In this document: positions 31,940 through 42,740 of the stretch, one piece after another
Position numbering within the stretch: the stretch's first letter is position 1
Layout of the letters: each line of letters starts with the position of its first letter
Assembly: GCA_949358305.1 (NCBI GenBank)
Contig: OX442318.1
Span: forward strand, 9,592,517-9,656,516
From: Strigamia acuminata
Lineage: Eukaryota; Arthropoda; Chilopoda; Geophilomorpha; Linotaeniidae
Length of the DNA stretch: 64,000 bases
Reading direction: 5' to 3'
Notes under the pieces: model-generated
Seen by the model: the letters and a program-made list of their open reading frames with translations, nothing else
Databases searched by the model: none
What the model was told of the DNA's origin: nothing
Position numbers and translations under genes: made by a program

Positions 31940-32187
31940 CTACAGTTCGCGCCCGGCAACTTGATGCTAAATTCAAACTGCGCATCCTCCTCCTGCTTCA
32001 AATTTTAAATTATATTTTTTTATTACTTTAATTGGTAATATCATAAACTTTCTTTGTTTTAGTAATATTTAGCCTTGTAAATTAGGCCTAATACTGATAA
32101 AACAACAAAGGGGCTACAAAAATTATGTACACAGAACAAAATGTGCAGTTTGAACGCAGCAACAAGATACCAGGCGCAAACTGTAGG
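31940..32187. repeat. 45-bp inverted duplication, about 80% identical
   Basis: 31940-31984 in reverse complement aligns with 32143-32187 (36 of 45 bases by hand). Both read as CAGTTTGAA...GGCGC(G/A)AACTGTAG and, in one frame, as QFE.S.K.PGANCR. It ends at the left edge of a GC-rich islet. Confidence 0.6.
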
Positions 32188-32249
32188 TGGGTCCACAGGT
32201 CTAAATACTACTGGACTGCGCACTGCAAATGGCGCCCTTGTCTAGGAAC

Positions 32250-32727
32250 AGGTTACCTCTTGTGACCAGCTGCCCCTGCAGGCTGATCACTCGATGCAGC
32301 TCTTGCGCATCTCGTGTTTCTCGCGCACCTGTTGTGGTCTTCCGCAACCAGGTGGAGCTGCAGGCCCTTGATTGAGTGAATAGGGCCCCGGAAGTGGGTG
32401 GGCCCAAATGTTGTAAAATAGACAGCAAGGCGCACGGTTGCATTCTTACCGCTCCTCCAAACTGACTAAGTTAGCGACCCAACTGATCGGCGTGGCGACT
32501 CTGGCGCCCGCCGGAACCTGAGCATCCATATAAGCCACGTCCGACGTACGTTCTCCGTGATCGTACGGCGGCGTGGTCGAAACGTGATTCCGACCACGCA
32601 TGTCAAACAACTCAGAGATTGCCATGACATGCGGTTTGATTAGGAATGGCTGAAACAGCCATCGCATTGGGAAATACACCTTGAGACACCATATCATACC
32701 CCTAGACATCAATAAAGCCATAACCAA
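32250..32727 (-). pseudogene. Unidentified GC-rich open frames, possible broken coding fragment
   Basis: I do not recognise this sequence. It stands out because 32160-32750 is clearly richer in G+C and CpG than its surroundings. On the minus strand one frame is open from about 32727 to 32446 and ends in VSLEER just where GAGCG|GTAAGA could act as a splice donor. A second minus frame is open from about 32470 to 32253 and contains GPTHFRGPIHSIKG. The two overlap by about 25 bp in different frames, as expected for a frameshifted gene fragment or for two exons read in the wrong way. It could equally be a chance open stretch in GC-rich DNA. No domain assigned. Confidence 0.25.
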
Positions 32728-34396
32728 AACTTAACTTGTGTCTCTTTCATGGATAATTTCATCCTGTGTGTTGCGTCTAGCTTCTCTTGGCCCTCCCCTA
32801 ACCACGTAGCGTCCGTCCAAACACTCACACTGTATGGAATGCACGCTCACCTAATATTAACCAACGACTCCAGATTGTTGGGTTTTAAGCCTTTAATCAT
32901 TTCATTTTCTGTGAGAAACTCTTAAATTGGGACAATGGAAGGAAACCTATACTCTAGGTTGCAAAGTTTTATTTCTTATGCGTATCATAACAAAGAAAAA
33001 TACTCTAATTGGCTGTTTCAAGTTTTCCAAAATTGAGTGTAGATTAAATTCAATTATCCAAGTCCATCCAACTCAACTCAGCCACTTGAAAAGCTCTCCT
33101 TTCCCTTCCTCCTTAGACAAAAAGACTATTTTTCTCCCCTCCTATCTTTATTCTTCTTCCAAAGCACCTCAAATCCTCCAATTTGCCCAAGGCTAGTTGC
33201 TGGGCCCTAACATACACAGTAGTTTTTGTGTGGACAGGAAACTGAATTTCTCCAAGGTTTCATGGCAATAACGACGCTTACATCAAGTCGTATGAGCTGC
33301 TTCCTGCTTGTCATTTCATATTTCTTGCACACAAAAAAGAAAGAGAAAAAGATAACATAAAACTTGTGCTCCGTTCCATTCACAATGAAAAAGTTTGTAG
33401 CCGGAGCAACAAAAATTAACATTTTATTCCAACTAAACAAAATTAACAATCCCCTTAATTACCTTATTTCATTTATAAAACACCAAGTGGTGTGCTGAAT
33501 AATAAGCAGGAGATTAATCATTCAGTCAACAGAATAGAAAGTAAAGAAGAACAAATAGAAACGAAATGGAAAAATTGCACGCGTTTCAGGCCAACTGCTG
33601 AAAACAAATCAATTATTTTGCAATCTACATTTTCCAAGAGTACAAACTTTGCATAAATCCTGCTCTTAACCCCCTACCTCCTAGCAAATCACACATAACT
33701 GACAAATTCTAGCACTGCGCGACACAGGCAAAGGTTAATGCACCAACGCAAGCATCCAGTCGAACATTCCTGGCATCATTGATCAGACCTCAGTTTCAAA
33801 CCAAAGGTGGGCCGAGTGCCAAAAAAGGAAATAAGCCAACGACACGAGCCCATAGAAAGAAAGAAAGAAAGAAAGAAAGAAAATACCCGACCAGTTTGAG
33901 CAAATTACATAAACCTTAGCCATGCGATGTGTAGTGGTGGTGAATAGTCTAATTGAGATTTCACCTGAGTTAACTGCTGGAAATGGCAAACCTCTATAAT
34001 TTTGCATCTGATTGGCCTCGCCGTGCCAAATAGTGATGCAATATCGTGCATATGTTGCAATTTTCCTTGTCAATTACTGCAATCTTTTTTTTTCCATTTA
34101 ATTTCCTAAAATGAAATGTCTCATTTCAAAATCCCATCTTAAAGAGGCGCTGCAACAGACTATGTTCTGAAAATAAATAAAGGATATTGAAAATTTTATC
34201 ACTTTTTTTTCCTTCAGTGGGAAAGTAATAATTACAACTCCCACAGGTGTAATTGTATTGGAAAACAAAGTAGAAGCAATTTAAAGTCGATGTTTATAGA
34301 TGTTGTTGATACTGCAATCGGGAAATACAGTTTGGCTTATAAGCTTACCAATAGTCGCCAAGTAAATATTGCACTCAATCTGGTAAACTATGTGAT
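32728..34396. other. Non-coding stretch with a (GAAA)n microsatellite
   Basis: (GAAA)n at about 33855-33882. No gene recognised. Confidence 0.5.
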
Positions 34397-34453
34397 GAAT
34401 GAGTCTATGCATCTAATCTAATAATTAAGATTCTTTGATTTATTTAAGTTTAA

Positions 34454-35025
34454 CCTTCAGATGGACAATCCGAAACGACGACGCTTTGGTGCCCACAATG
34501 TACCAATTTTGGGACAAAATAATTAAATCTGGAAGGCCAATAGCTTAAGCGCTCTTGTTAGGGTAGTGTGACAAATTGTCGCACTTGGCGCTACTGTTGT
34601 TGAGCCAAGAAAATTAATTTTAAGCCAAGAGAATTAATTTTAAGTGAAAAAGTTTAATTTATTCTAAAAAATTTAATTTTAAATGTATTTTTTAGCCAGA
34701 AATGGAACCGTGTAATGACTTGTGTTGGACTACTAGCGCCATACGGTGTCTGCTGATAAAAATTGGAAGCACTAAGTAGAAGCGCTTTTATAAGATTGGG
34801 AGAAGCCAACTTAAATTTAAGCTGGAATTTCTAAGGAGCAGAATTTTTAAAGGTAAATAAATAAATAAATAATGTACAGAACACTCCAAATTTTTTTTGA
34901 AACAAACATTATTGTTGTGTGAACAAATTCAGAAATTTTCAGATAATTATATTAAACCAAAAAAAAGTTTTCCTATTCAAGAAGAGGATTGTCCCATAAA
35001 TGGTATAGGGTTGCCCATCTGAGGG
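34454..35025. mobile_element. piggyBac-like MITE in R1, TTAA duplication shown by an empty site
   Basis: Termini CCTTCAGATGGACAATCC and, inverted, CCCTCAGATGGGCAACCC, flanked by TTAA at 34450-34453 and 35026-35029. The other R1 copy reads straight through as AAGTTTAATGTG with a single TTAA and no insert, confirming insertion with TTAA duplication. Interior 34720-34850 resembles the element at 55360. 572 bp, no coding capacity. Confidence 0.85.
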
Positions 35026-35542
35026 TTAATGTGTTATTTTTAAGAGGATAAATTAAAACCCCACTACCGGAATGTAAACCGGATTGTAAAGTACGTCGTA
35101 ATATTGAAAAGAACACTCATATTGAATCATAATGAATCATGAACAATGAACAATGAATATGACTAAGGAACGATAACGATCAGATGACAAGTGACGAAAA
35201 ACTGTCACTGTAGAGGAGAGTTGTGCGTAAAATCTTGTGCGAGAAGAATCAGGCTGTTTGGGGTGCTGAGCCCCTACGCCAAAGTGTTGTGTTGGGAAGT
35301 GATTGTGCCAAGATGTAAGAAAGACTGAAACCAACAAGAGACGCTTGCACTAGAAAGGATCCATGTAATTATAGAATGGTCATTAGGCTCTGTGTTGAGT
35401 GTTTATTTTACCTTTTATTTATTGTAAATATTGTCACTTTTCTATTATTAAATTAATGTTAATGTTATTTGAAAAAACTCTTATAATTTGAGTTGAGTGA
35501 AGAGTTTCCCATGATACATCCACATCACTCGGTCGGGATGTA

Positions 35543-35620
35543 CACCTATGGACAAAAAAATCTTCACATGCTGTCAGGCTGCTTCAGTTCCAAATGTGAA
35601 GATTTTTTTTACCATAGGTG
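35543..35620. mobile_element. 78-bp hairpin MITE with Tc1-like ends and TA duplication
   Basis: CACCTATGGACAAAAAAATC at the left pairs with GATTTTTTTTACCATAGGTG at the right, and the arms extend to CTTCACAT/ATGTGAAG. The loop is about 20-25 bp. TA flanks both sides (35541-35542, 35621-35622). The second R1 copy has GGTGTACATTAC at this point, with one TA and no insert, so this is a real insertion. Too small to be autonomous. Confidence 0.85.
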
Positions 35621-35630
35621 TACATCACAA

Positions 35631-37066
35631 CTAAAAGTACCTTTTGTTACTTTCTTTCCTTTTGTTCCTTTTAGTCAGCAGATATGACGTACAAGACGTC
35701 AACGCTTGCAGTTGCCCATAGTGTTGGATCCAATTGTACTCCTTACTTTATCCGTGAGTGTATTTTCACATGTCTCAACTTTCCAATTTCAATAGTACAC
35801 TGATTAACTCATGTTGCCATAGTTACACTACAATTTGCATATTATACGTCTCAATAATGATCATGTTTCAATTCAAAATATGTCTTAGCTTAACACAATA
35901 GTATCACTTTTCTTCGTTTTGCAATTTACAGAAAAGTTATATATTTATCTACTTGGTTGTCCTACACAGCAATTAAGAGCATTCATTCCCAAATGTACAT
36001 TTCCTTCCTAACAGAAAAGGAAAAAAAAAGAAAACTTATTACTTTTCTTTTTGAAACTCTGTCAGTATTGCCCATGTTGACTGCAGATGGACATCTTTTA
36101 GATGTCTGGTGACTGCCAAAAGAAAACATCTGCATCTGAATTTTGATTTGTCCAAATATGGACCATTAAATGAATTCTACATATTTTTTGAAAACATTTC
36201 CATCTGAACATATTTTCATCTTTAATCCACTGCAATACCAATAATTTGCAATTGCTATTTCTGTTTTTTCCAAATCAACACAAGTCCTTTAATCTATAAT
36301 TTTTTTAGCAAGCCAAAAAGAGTTAAAAATTGCTTTCTTTAATCAATTGCAGAAATAAATTACTTTTGTTTGTGCTTTTTTGTACAAAGTCATTGTGGCA
36401 CGCATAGAAACCTGATGAACTACTAGTGGAGGTAGGTAACTGAAGTAAAAGCAATGTCTGTCTCTAGAGAACCCCTTTCTTTGTTTAGTTCACTGTCCTT
36501 CCTTCACTATAATTACCTCCTGCAAATTGAAATAAATACAAGAAATCTCAGAGAAGAGAGAAAAAAACCCAGAAAACTCTTTAAGTATTTTTTCCCTGCT
36601 ACAACATACTATCCATCCTTGTTTGGATCATCACATGCAGTAAATAAAATCTCTAATTAAAGGAAGATTTAAAACAGATCCACTCCATAAAAATACTTTA
36701 AAAACAAAAAAAAATATCGACATTTAGCTCAGAAAAAGAAAATCAATTTGTAATACAATTTCCTCTCACGTTTGTCCTTTTCAATATACATTAAGTAATA
36801 AATCACAATAATTTTCAAATCATGAAAAGGAAGTGCTCTATATCCAAGAACTCCGCTCCATTTGCTGGCAATGTCAAAGACTACCTACTTTATGCTCGCC
36901 AAGGCCATTAAAATTAATAATTCAAATATTAATATAGTTGGAAACCTACAGAACATTTGTTAACCAGCTTGCTCCATCTTTTACCATTATTTGGGACTCG
37001 ATTTAATCACCCCATCTTTTACCATGTTCACATGTACTCAGTTATCCAGATAAGTGAAAATCCGAA
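35631..37066. other. Non-coding stretch
   Basis: No gene or repeat recognised; AT-rich with scattered homopolymers. Confidence 0.4.
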
Positions 37067-37068
37067 TA

Positions 37069-37252
37069 CAGTCAAAACTCTTCATAACGAATCGCGATAT
37101 AACGGATTATCGATATAACGAATACATAAAAATGGCCGGTTTGGTTGGTTGGCCATAGAACACCATGTTAAAAAAGTTCGATATAACGATTTCTCGTCAT
37201 AATGAATCGATTTTTCGGGTCCCTTGCGATTCGTTATAAACAGTTTCGACTG
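37069..37252. mobile_element. pogo/Tigger-like MITE, copy 1
   Basis: Starts CAGTCAAAACTC, ends GTTTCGACTG, with TA on both sides. The interior is full of CGATATAACGA-type half-sites. CAGTCGA...TATAACGA termini with TA duplication are typical of pogo/Tigger-type elements. Homologous copies are at 45052-45217 (inverted) and 59287-59456. Confidence 0.85.
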
Positions 37253-37341
37253 TATTACGTTTTTGGAAAACTGATCATGTAAACAAACCAGTTTTCCAGA
37301 AAAGATATTTCTTCTGAAAACTAAATTCCAGTTGTCCGAGG

Positions 37342-37743
37342 TCACAGATTAGAGGAATACACAGAAGCAACAACTCGCCATAATGATAGTGATCCGAAAA
37401 AAGCAGCGCACCAAGCGGGCGATTTGCAAAACACACAAACCTCGACATGACGATTTGTTATTGGCCGACGAAGGTTCGCTTACTGCTGCCAACAGAACCA
37501 AACTCGATCAAAGTAAATATCAAAATTAAGATTTTTAAAAGATTTTTAAAAGATTTTTACTTTGATGGAGTTTGGATCTGTTGGCCGCAACAAACCAACG
37601 TCCGTCGGCCAATAAAAATTCATCGTAAATGCAGACCGTACGTTTTGCCTCTTGCCCGCTTGGTGCGCTGTTTTTCTTCAATCACGCTGAGAACAAAGAA
37701 TTTCACCGGAGTTGTCGCATCTGAGTATTCTCCTAATCTGTGT
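37342..37743. repeat. Inverted duplication, ~180-bp diverged arms, 35-bp AT spacer
   Basis: Left arm 37342-37520 and right arm 37556-37743 are inverted relatives with roughly 20-25% difference and small indels. Anchors: CACAGATTAG...GAATAC, CAGCGCACCAAGCGGGC, ATTGGCCGACG and CCAAACTC.ATCAAAGTAAA. The arms are more GC-rich than the surroundings. The arms also give similar short peptides (KQRTKRA; YWPT.V.LL.PT.PNSIKV), but in different frames and with stops. It could be an old foldback element or an inverted copy of an exon. Confidence 0.75.
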
Positions 37744-39925
37744 ACGAGGTAGATTTTGAGCGTTTTGCGCATTAAAAACCGAGCTAGGACCACGTTGTAT
37801 GGGTTTGGCACATATATTTCTAGTCGGCCAATTCTTAGAAACTATTTTTTCTATCTTTACATGTTTATAAGTCTTTGTTTATTTGTCACATTTACGCAAT
37901 GTGTGTCAACACGACTACACATAGAATCCAATGAAAATGAATACCAAAGTCAGAGCTGAATAGATATAAACTTGTCAATTGATACAACAGTTTGAAGTTG
38001 TATTAAATTTCTCTCCACTGTAAAATAGAAAAAGGAAAAAAATCTGAGGCTACACAATTGAGAAACATCCAAGATTTCATTAGGCGTGCTCAAATTGGCC
38101 AAGAAAAATATGATTAGCTCTTTTGCACTTCAGGTTATGACGTTTTTTACGTCACATTTTATTTTAACTAAAAAGATGGGTCACTTATATTGCTTCAATT
38201 ACCTTTCTAGAACAATTATATATAATATACATATATATATATAAGTTATATATTATATATAAATGCATATAAATGCATATTTTCCAAAAATCAGAAATAA
38301 ATGCATAAATCGCCATTTTTCTGGGAAAAAAACCGTGAATCGTATTTTTTTTCTCGGAAAACTGAGGATTTCGCCAAAAACAGACATCAGGGAAAAACAC
38401 AAAATTAGTGTCTGAAAAACTTTTAAGAAATAAACAATTAAAAAAAATAAAAAAAAATAAAATAAATGAATGTTAATTACTAATTATAATTCATTTACAT
38501 CAAGAACACTTTGAAATGTCATTAAATTGTTATTTAACACCCGATTTCACTCGAATAAATTTTTTTATTTTGCATACTTTTATTTTTATTTTGCATAAAA
38601 TGGAATTTTTGGTGCATATTTTACGCGCATAAAACGAATTTTATTTTACATAAACATCCAGAGTCTATCAATTTGTGGTAAGACGTAGTCCAAGCAGGAG
38701 CCTCTACGGCTTACCTACCGCCAAGATTCAAAGTGTCCTGTGCCGCCCACTCCCTACACCACCGCTTAAGATGACCCCTAGTCCACACAATCATCGACAA
38801 ATACAACACCTGCAATAACCAACACCTCTACAACTCCGCATAAAATTTTCAACTATTCCCTTAACCGATTTCAATGCCCCTTTTATCACCATTATATCCT
38901 TAACCGAACAAAAGAATCCTCTATCCATGCACTTAACAAACGCTCGCGTTCGTTAAAATTTTATTCCAATTTTATAGATATTGACCACACGACCCCATCC
39001 ATTCATTTCATTGATACAAGTTAATGCGTTGCGAAAAGTCACTTATTGCACTTTTGCAAACGCCAAGTCCATTTCGTAAACGCCAGGGTTCACTGGGTTA
39101 ATGACACAAAATTTCCAGCACACCATGTTGTTGTCCGACCTCGGGGTTATTACGTTCTTACGACAATAATTGCTCGTCATTATCCAGCGTTAATGGCGAC
39201 TCGTTAGCCCGCTTCGCTCAAACGCACTCGCCATTTTTTCTTTCCACCTCCCGTCTAACACGTGTCGAATAAAACAGCCCCAACGAATCAAATCCGAGAA
39301 AACGATTCGAGGCCCCTGCAGTTAGAGATGCACAATGGTCATTCCGCGCTCATGATTCACGCTGGTCAAGCTCGCAGTAAATGAAGCCGCATGTAGAACT
39401 ACATCCGTGACCACAAAAGGGAAGTTCATCCATCGCGACGGCCTTATCAGTGACACATGCTTGCAAAGGGAGGCCAATTCTACCTTAATACAACAGTTGC
39501 AATGCCATTGATTGTGCGCCGCTCTCGAGGGAATGCGTTTGTTCTTCATTCTAATCTAAAGCCATCAATGCAATTGCGTCTTTTGCAAAACAACTCACCT
39601 TCAACTGTTGGCTGGGCTTTTTATTTATTTACAATAATCCATGGAAAGATAAAGTGCAGGAAACAGAAGGATATTGTTGTTGGTGCGCTAAGACTAATTT
39701 GGGAATAAATTATTTTGGATGCTCTTGCTGGCACTCAAGGTTGGATTAAGAGGTATGGAAGGGGTATGGAGGACACTTGCCTTGTTGGACTCGCTGAGCT
39801 AAAAGAAATTCGCTATGTGGATCGGCTAAAAATGATGTATTTTTTTAATGTTAGCAAATGTTTTTCTGATCTAAATACACCAATTTTGATTTTGTAAGCT
39901 TGTTTATGCATTGAATGAATTTTTC
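37744..39925. other. Non-coding stretch with (AT)n tract
   Basis: AT microsatellite-like tract at 38215-38275; poly(A)-rich at 38440-38470. No gene recognised. Confidence 0.4.
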
Positions 39926-39929
39926 CGCT

Positions 39930-40780
39930 TATAAATGGTTTATTTAACGCTTAAAAATGACTTAATTCCCACTTAAAAATGAATTTTCTGCATAAAAATA
40001 ATATTTTACGACTAAAAATGAATTTTTCCACCTAAAAATGACTTATTTTCCGGCTGAAAATAAATTTTCTGTATAAAAATAAATTTTTCCTCCTAAAAAT
40101 GAATTTTTTTATCCAAAAATGATTTATTTTTCGCCCAAAAATGATTTATTTTTCGCCCAAAAATGATTTATTTTTCGCCCAAAAATGATTTATTTTTCGC
40201 CCAAAAATGATTTATTTTTCGCCCAAAAATGATTTATTTTTCGCCCAAAAATGATTTATTTTTCGCCCAAAAATGATTTATTTTTCGCCCAAAAATGATT
40301 TATTTTTCGCCCAAAAATGATTTATTTTTCGCCCAAAAATGATTTATTTTTCGCCCAAAAATGATTTATTTTTCGCCCAAAAATGATTTATTTTTCGCCC
40401 AAAAATGATTTATTTTTCGCCCAAAAATGATTTATCTTTCGCCCAAAAATGATTTATTTTTCACCCAAAAATGATTTATTTTTTGCCCAAAAATGATTTA
40501 TTTTTCGCCCAAAAATGATTTATTTTTCGCCCAAAAATGAATTTTCTGCATAAAAATGATATTTTCAGCCTAAAAATGAATTTTTTAGTTTAAAAATAAA
40601 TTTTTCTGCTTAAAAAAAATTTTACTGCTTAAAAATAAATTTTTCTGTCTAAAAATAAAATTTTCTGTCTAGAATTAAATTATTCCGTCCAAAAATAAAT
40701 TTTTCCACCTTAAAATGAATTTCTTCGCTTAAAAATGATTTCATTTTCCGCCTAAAAATATAATTTTTTCGCCTAAAATA
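39930..40780. repeat. 22-bp minisatellite (core atgatttatttttcgccc)
   Basis: About 20 nearly identical units of ATGATTTATTTTTCGCCC plus an A-tract at 40120-40540, flanked on both sides by older, diverged units of AAAAATGAATTTTTC type. The homogeneous centre and diverged edges are typical of recent expansion inside an older array. Confidence 0.95.
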
Positions 40781-40782
40781 AA

Positions 40783-41311
40783 TGCATTCAAAGTTTCTGT
40801 TTATACCGCTTAATGCTAGGTTCCCACTCGACTGAAACAGAGCAGAAATAGCCAAAAACTGAATGCAAAAACATGCCGTCCGCCTAACTGTAAATGTGGG
40901 TGATGCAATTTCGTGTTTAGGCCTGTTTCTAGCGGCGTTTTTGCGTCTCGCGAGTAAATAGCGCTTAAAAATTCCTAGTTTTTTCATTCATGTAAGAAAT
41001 TATGGTTGTGCCACTTTTATTTTAAACACTATTACGCATTTACTCACGTTTTGGGTGGTGGATGCTTCGCCTGAAAGTATTTAGGACACTTGAGATGAGA
41101 AAGTCTGACCCCTCGATTCAACTTTCGTGGCAGCCATTTTGAATTTAATTGTTAAAACCAAAACCCGGCATAAACCATTTCAAAAATAACTCCAGCGTCA
41201 AAGCGTCATGTTTTTATTTTTGTACTTTTTCTTGATAGTTTTTTACTGTTTTTGTTGTCCATTCAGTTTATACAAACTCCATAAACGGTATAAACAGAAA
41301 CTTTGAACGCA
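40783..41311. mobile_element. TIR element inside the minisatellite
   Basis: Left end TTCAAAGTTTCTGTTTATAC (from about 40787) and right end GTATAAACAGAAACTTTGAA (to 41307) are perfect inverted repeats; the match extends a few more bases with mismatches. About 530 bp, no coding capacity. Minisatellite units of the same kind lie on both sides. An inner segment (41038-41150) matches 55085-55190 on the other strand. Confidence 0.75.
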
Positions 41312-41465
41312 CCTATTGATTTATTTTCCATAAAAATGAATTTTTCCGCCTATAAACGAAATTTTCCGTCTAAAAACGAAATCTTTCGATTTTTTCCTAA
41401 AAATTCCACATTTTAGTCTAAAAATCCCACATTTTAGTCTAAAAATTCCACAATTTTGTCTCAAA
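41312..41465. repeat. Right-hand remnant of the 22-bp-type minisatellite
   Basis: Degenerate units such as AAAAATGAATTTTTCCGCCT, AAACGAAATTTTCCGTCT and then AAATTCCACATTTTAGTCT (about 21-22 bp), continuing the array on the far side of the TIR element. Confidence 0.75.
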
Positions 41466-42134
41466 TATTTTCGCACTCGATGTACCAAACACCATCCGCT
41501 ATCCAAAGAATTCGACGTCAGAAAAAAAAAATGGTGAATGAAGTAAACTCTAATTAAAATCAATACTCAATTGTTTGGAACCGTGTGATAGTTCTTAATA
41601 GCATTCAAGGTGAAAACGCTAGAAGATTTCAATGTCTCCATGTCGACTCATTCTTCCGTTTGATCGATATCTATAACCGATAGGATATTCGATGCACGCT
41701 CCAACTATTCCATTGCTCCAGAAAAGTGTAAACAACTGTATTTTCTCCTCTTGCACTGGAGACGCATAAATTTTTTTTATTTTTTTTTTCTAGAATAAAA
41801 TGCCCAGTGTTTACTTGGCCACATAAAACAACAAAAAAATTTCCAAATAATCATTTCCACTCGCAATATATTTCAATATTTTAAATATTTTCAATTTTGG
41901 TGATTCGAAATTCTATTTCATTCCATGTTATTCCTATGGGAGTAATTTTGCGTTTTTTCAGTTATTGTGCTTAACTATTCACAAGATTTCTTGCCATTTC
42001 TTGTCATCACACTTGACAAGCTTAGCTTACTGTATGTGTGATTAAATTTATTCAACTTCTTTTTTCATACAAAAAAATAATTAAGCAAAATGCGAGCGGC
42101 ATACAACAAAGCGTACACCAACATGCATCAATAA

Positions 42135-42740
42135 AAAAACTCAGAGAAATTATTTATAAATTACATTTTTAAAATTACAATCACGACTTACTTCGCATTA
42201 ACTAAAAGAATTATTCGTTTATGCAAAAATTTGGATTTCTTTTGGGTCTAAAATTCCAAATTTGAATTTTTTTGGTCTCATATTCAAAATACAGATATTT
42301 TTTTGTCTAAAATTCAAACTTTTTATGCGGGGGTCTAAAATTTGGGTCTAAAAGTCAAAAGTAGAATTGTTTTGGGTCTGAAATTCAAAATTTGAATTTT
42401 TTTGGTTATGAAATTCAAAATTTGAATTTTTTTGGGTCTAAAATTCAAAAATTGAATTTTTTTGGTTATGAAATTCAAAATTTGAATTTTTTTGAGTCTG
42501 AAATTCAAAAATTGAATTTTTTTGGGTCTGAAATTAAAATTCTGAACTGTTTTAGGTCTGAAATTCAAAATTTGAATTTTTTTGGGTTTGAAATTCAAAA
42601 TTTTTATGCGTGGGTCTAAAATTTAGGTCTAAAAGTCAAAATTTGAATTTTTTTGGGTCTGAAAGTCAAAATTTGAACTTCTTCGGGTCTGAAATTCAAA
42701 ATTTGAATTTTTTTGGTCTATAAATTCAAAATTTGAGCTT
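42135..42740. repeat. 30-bp minisatellite with flank, copy 1
   Basis: Units of GAATTTTTTTGGGTCT and GAAATTCAAAATTT (30 bp) repeat from about 42230. The 95 bp before the array (GAAATTATTTATAAATTAC ... AGAATTATTCGTTTATGC) also precedes the array at 45305, so array and flank form one dispersed unit. A longer motif (TTTTTATGCG.GGGTCTAAAAT) recurs within it at about 42325 and 42603. Confidence 0.9.

Larger units (their letters stand above)
34397..35630 (+). repeat. Dispersed repeat R1, copy 1, interrupted by two MITEs
   Basis: Aligns in reverse complement with 62050-62645 over its whole length once two insertions (34454-35025 and 35543-35620) are removed. Landmarks: CATCTAATCTAATAATTAA near 34420, ATTGAATCATAATGAATCAT near 35121, TGACTAAGGAACGATAACG near 35160, AAGAGTTTCCCATGATACA near 35500. 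Length (about 580 bp without insertions) and the TGTACA(T/C)CCCGAC edge would fit a solo LTR, but that is inference. Confidence 0.8.

Noticed and set aside
39930-40780. CRISPR-like regular array
   Set aside because: Units are contiguous direct repeats with no unique spacers; it is a eukaryotic minisatellite. The same applies to the other arrays.
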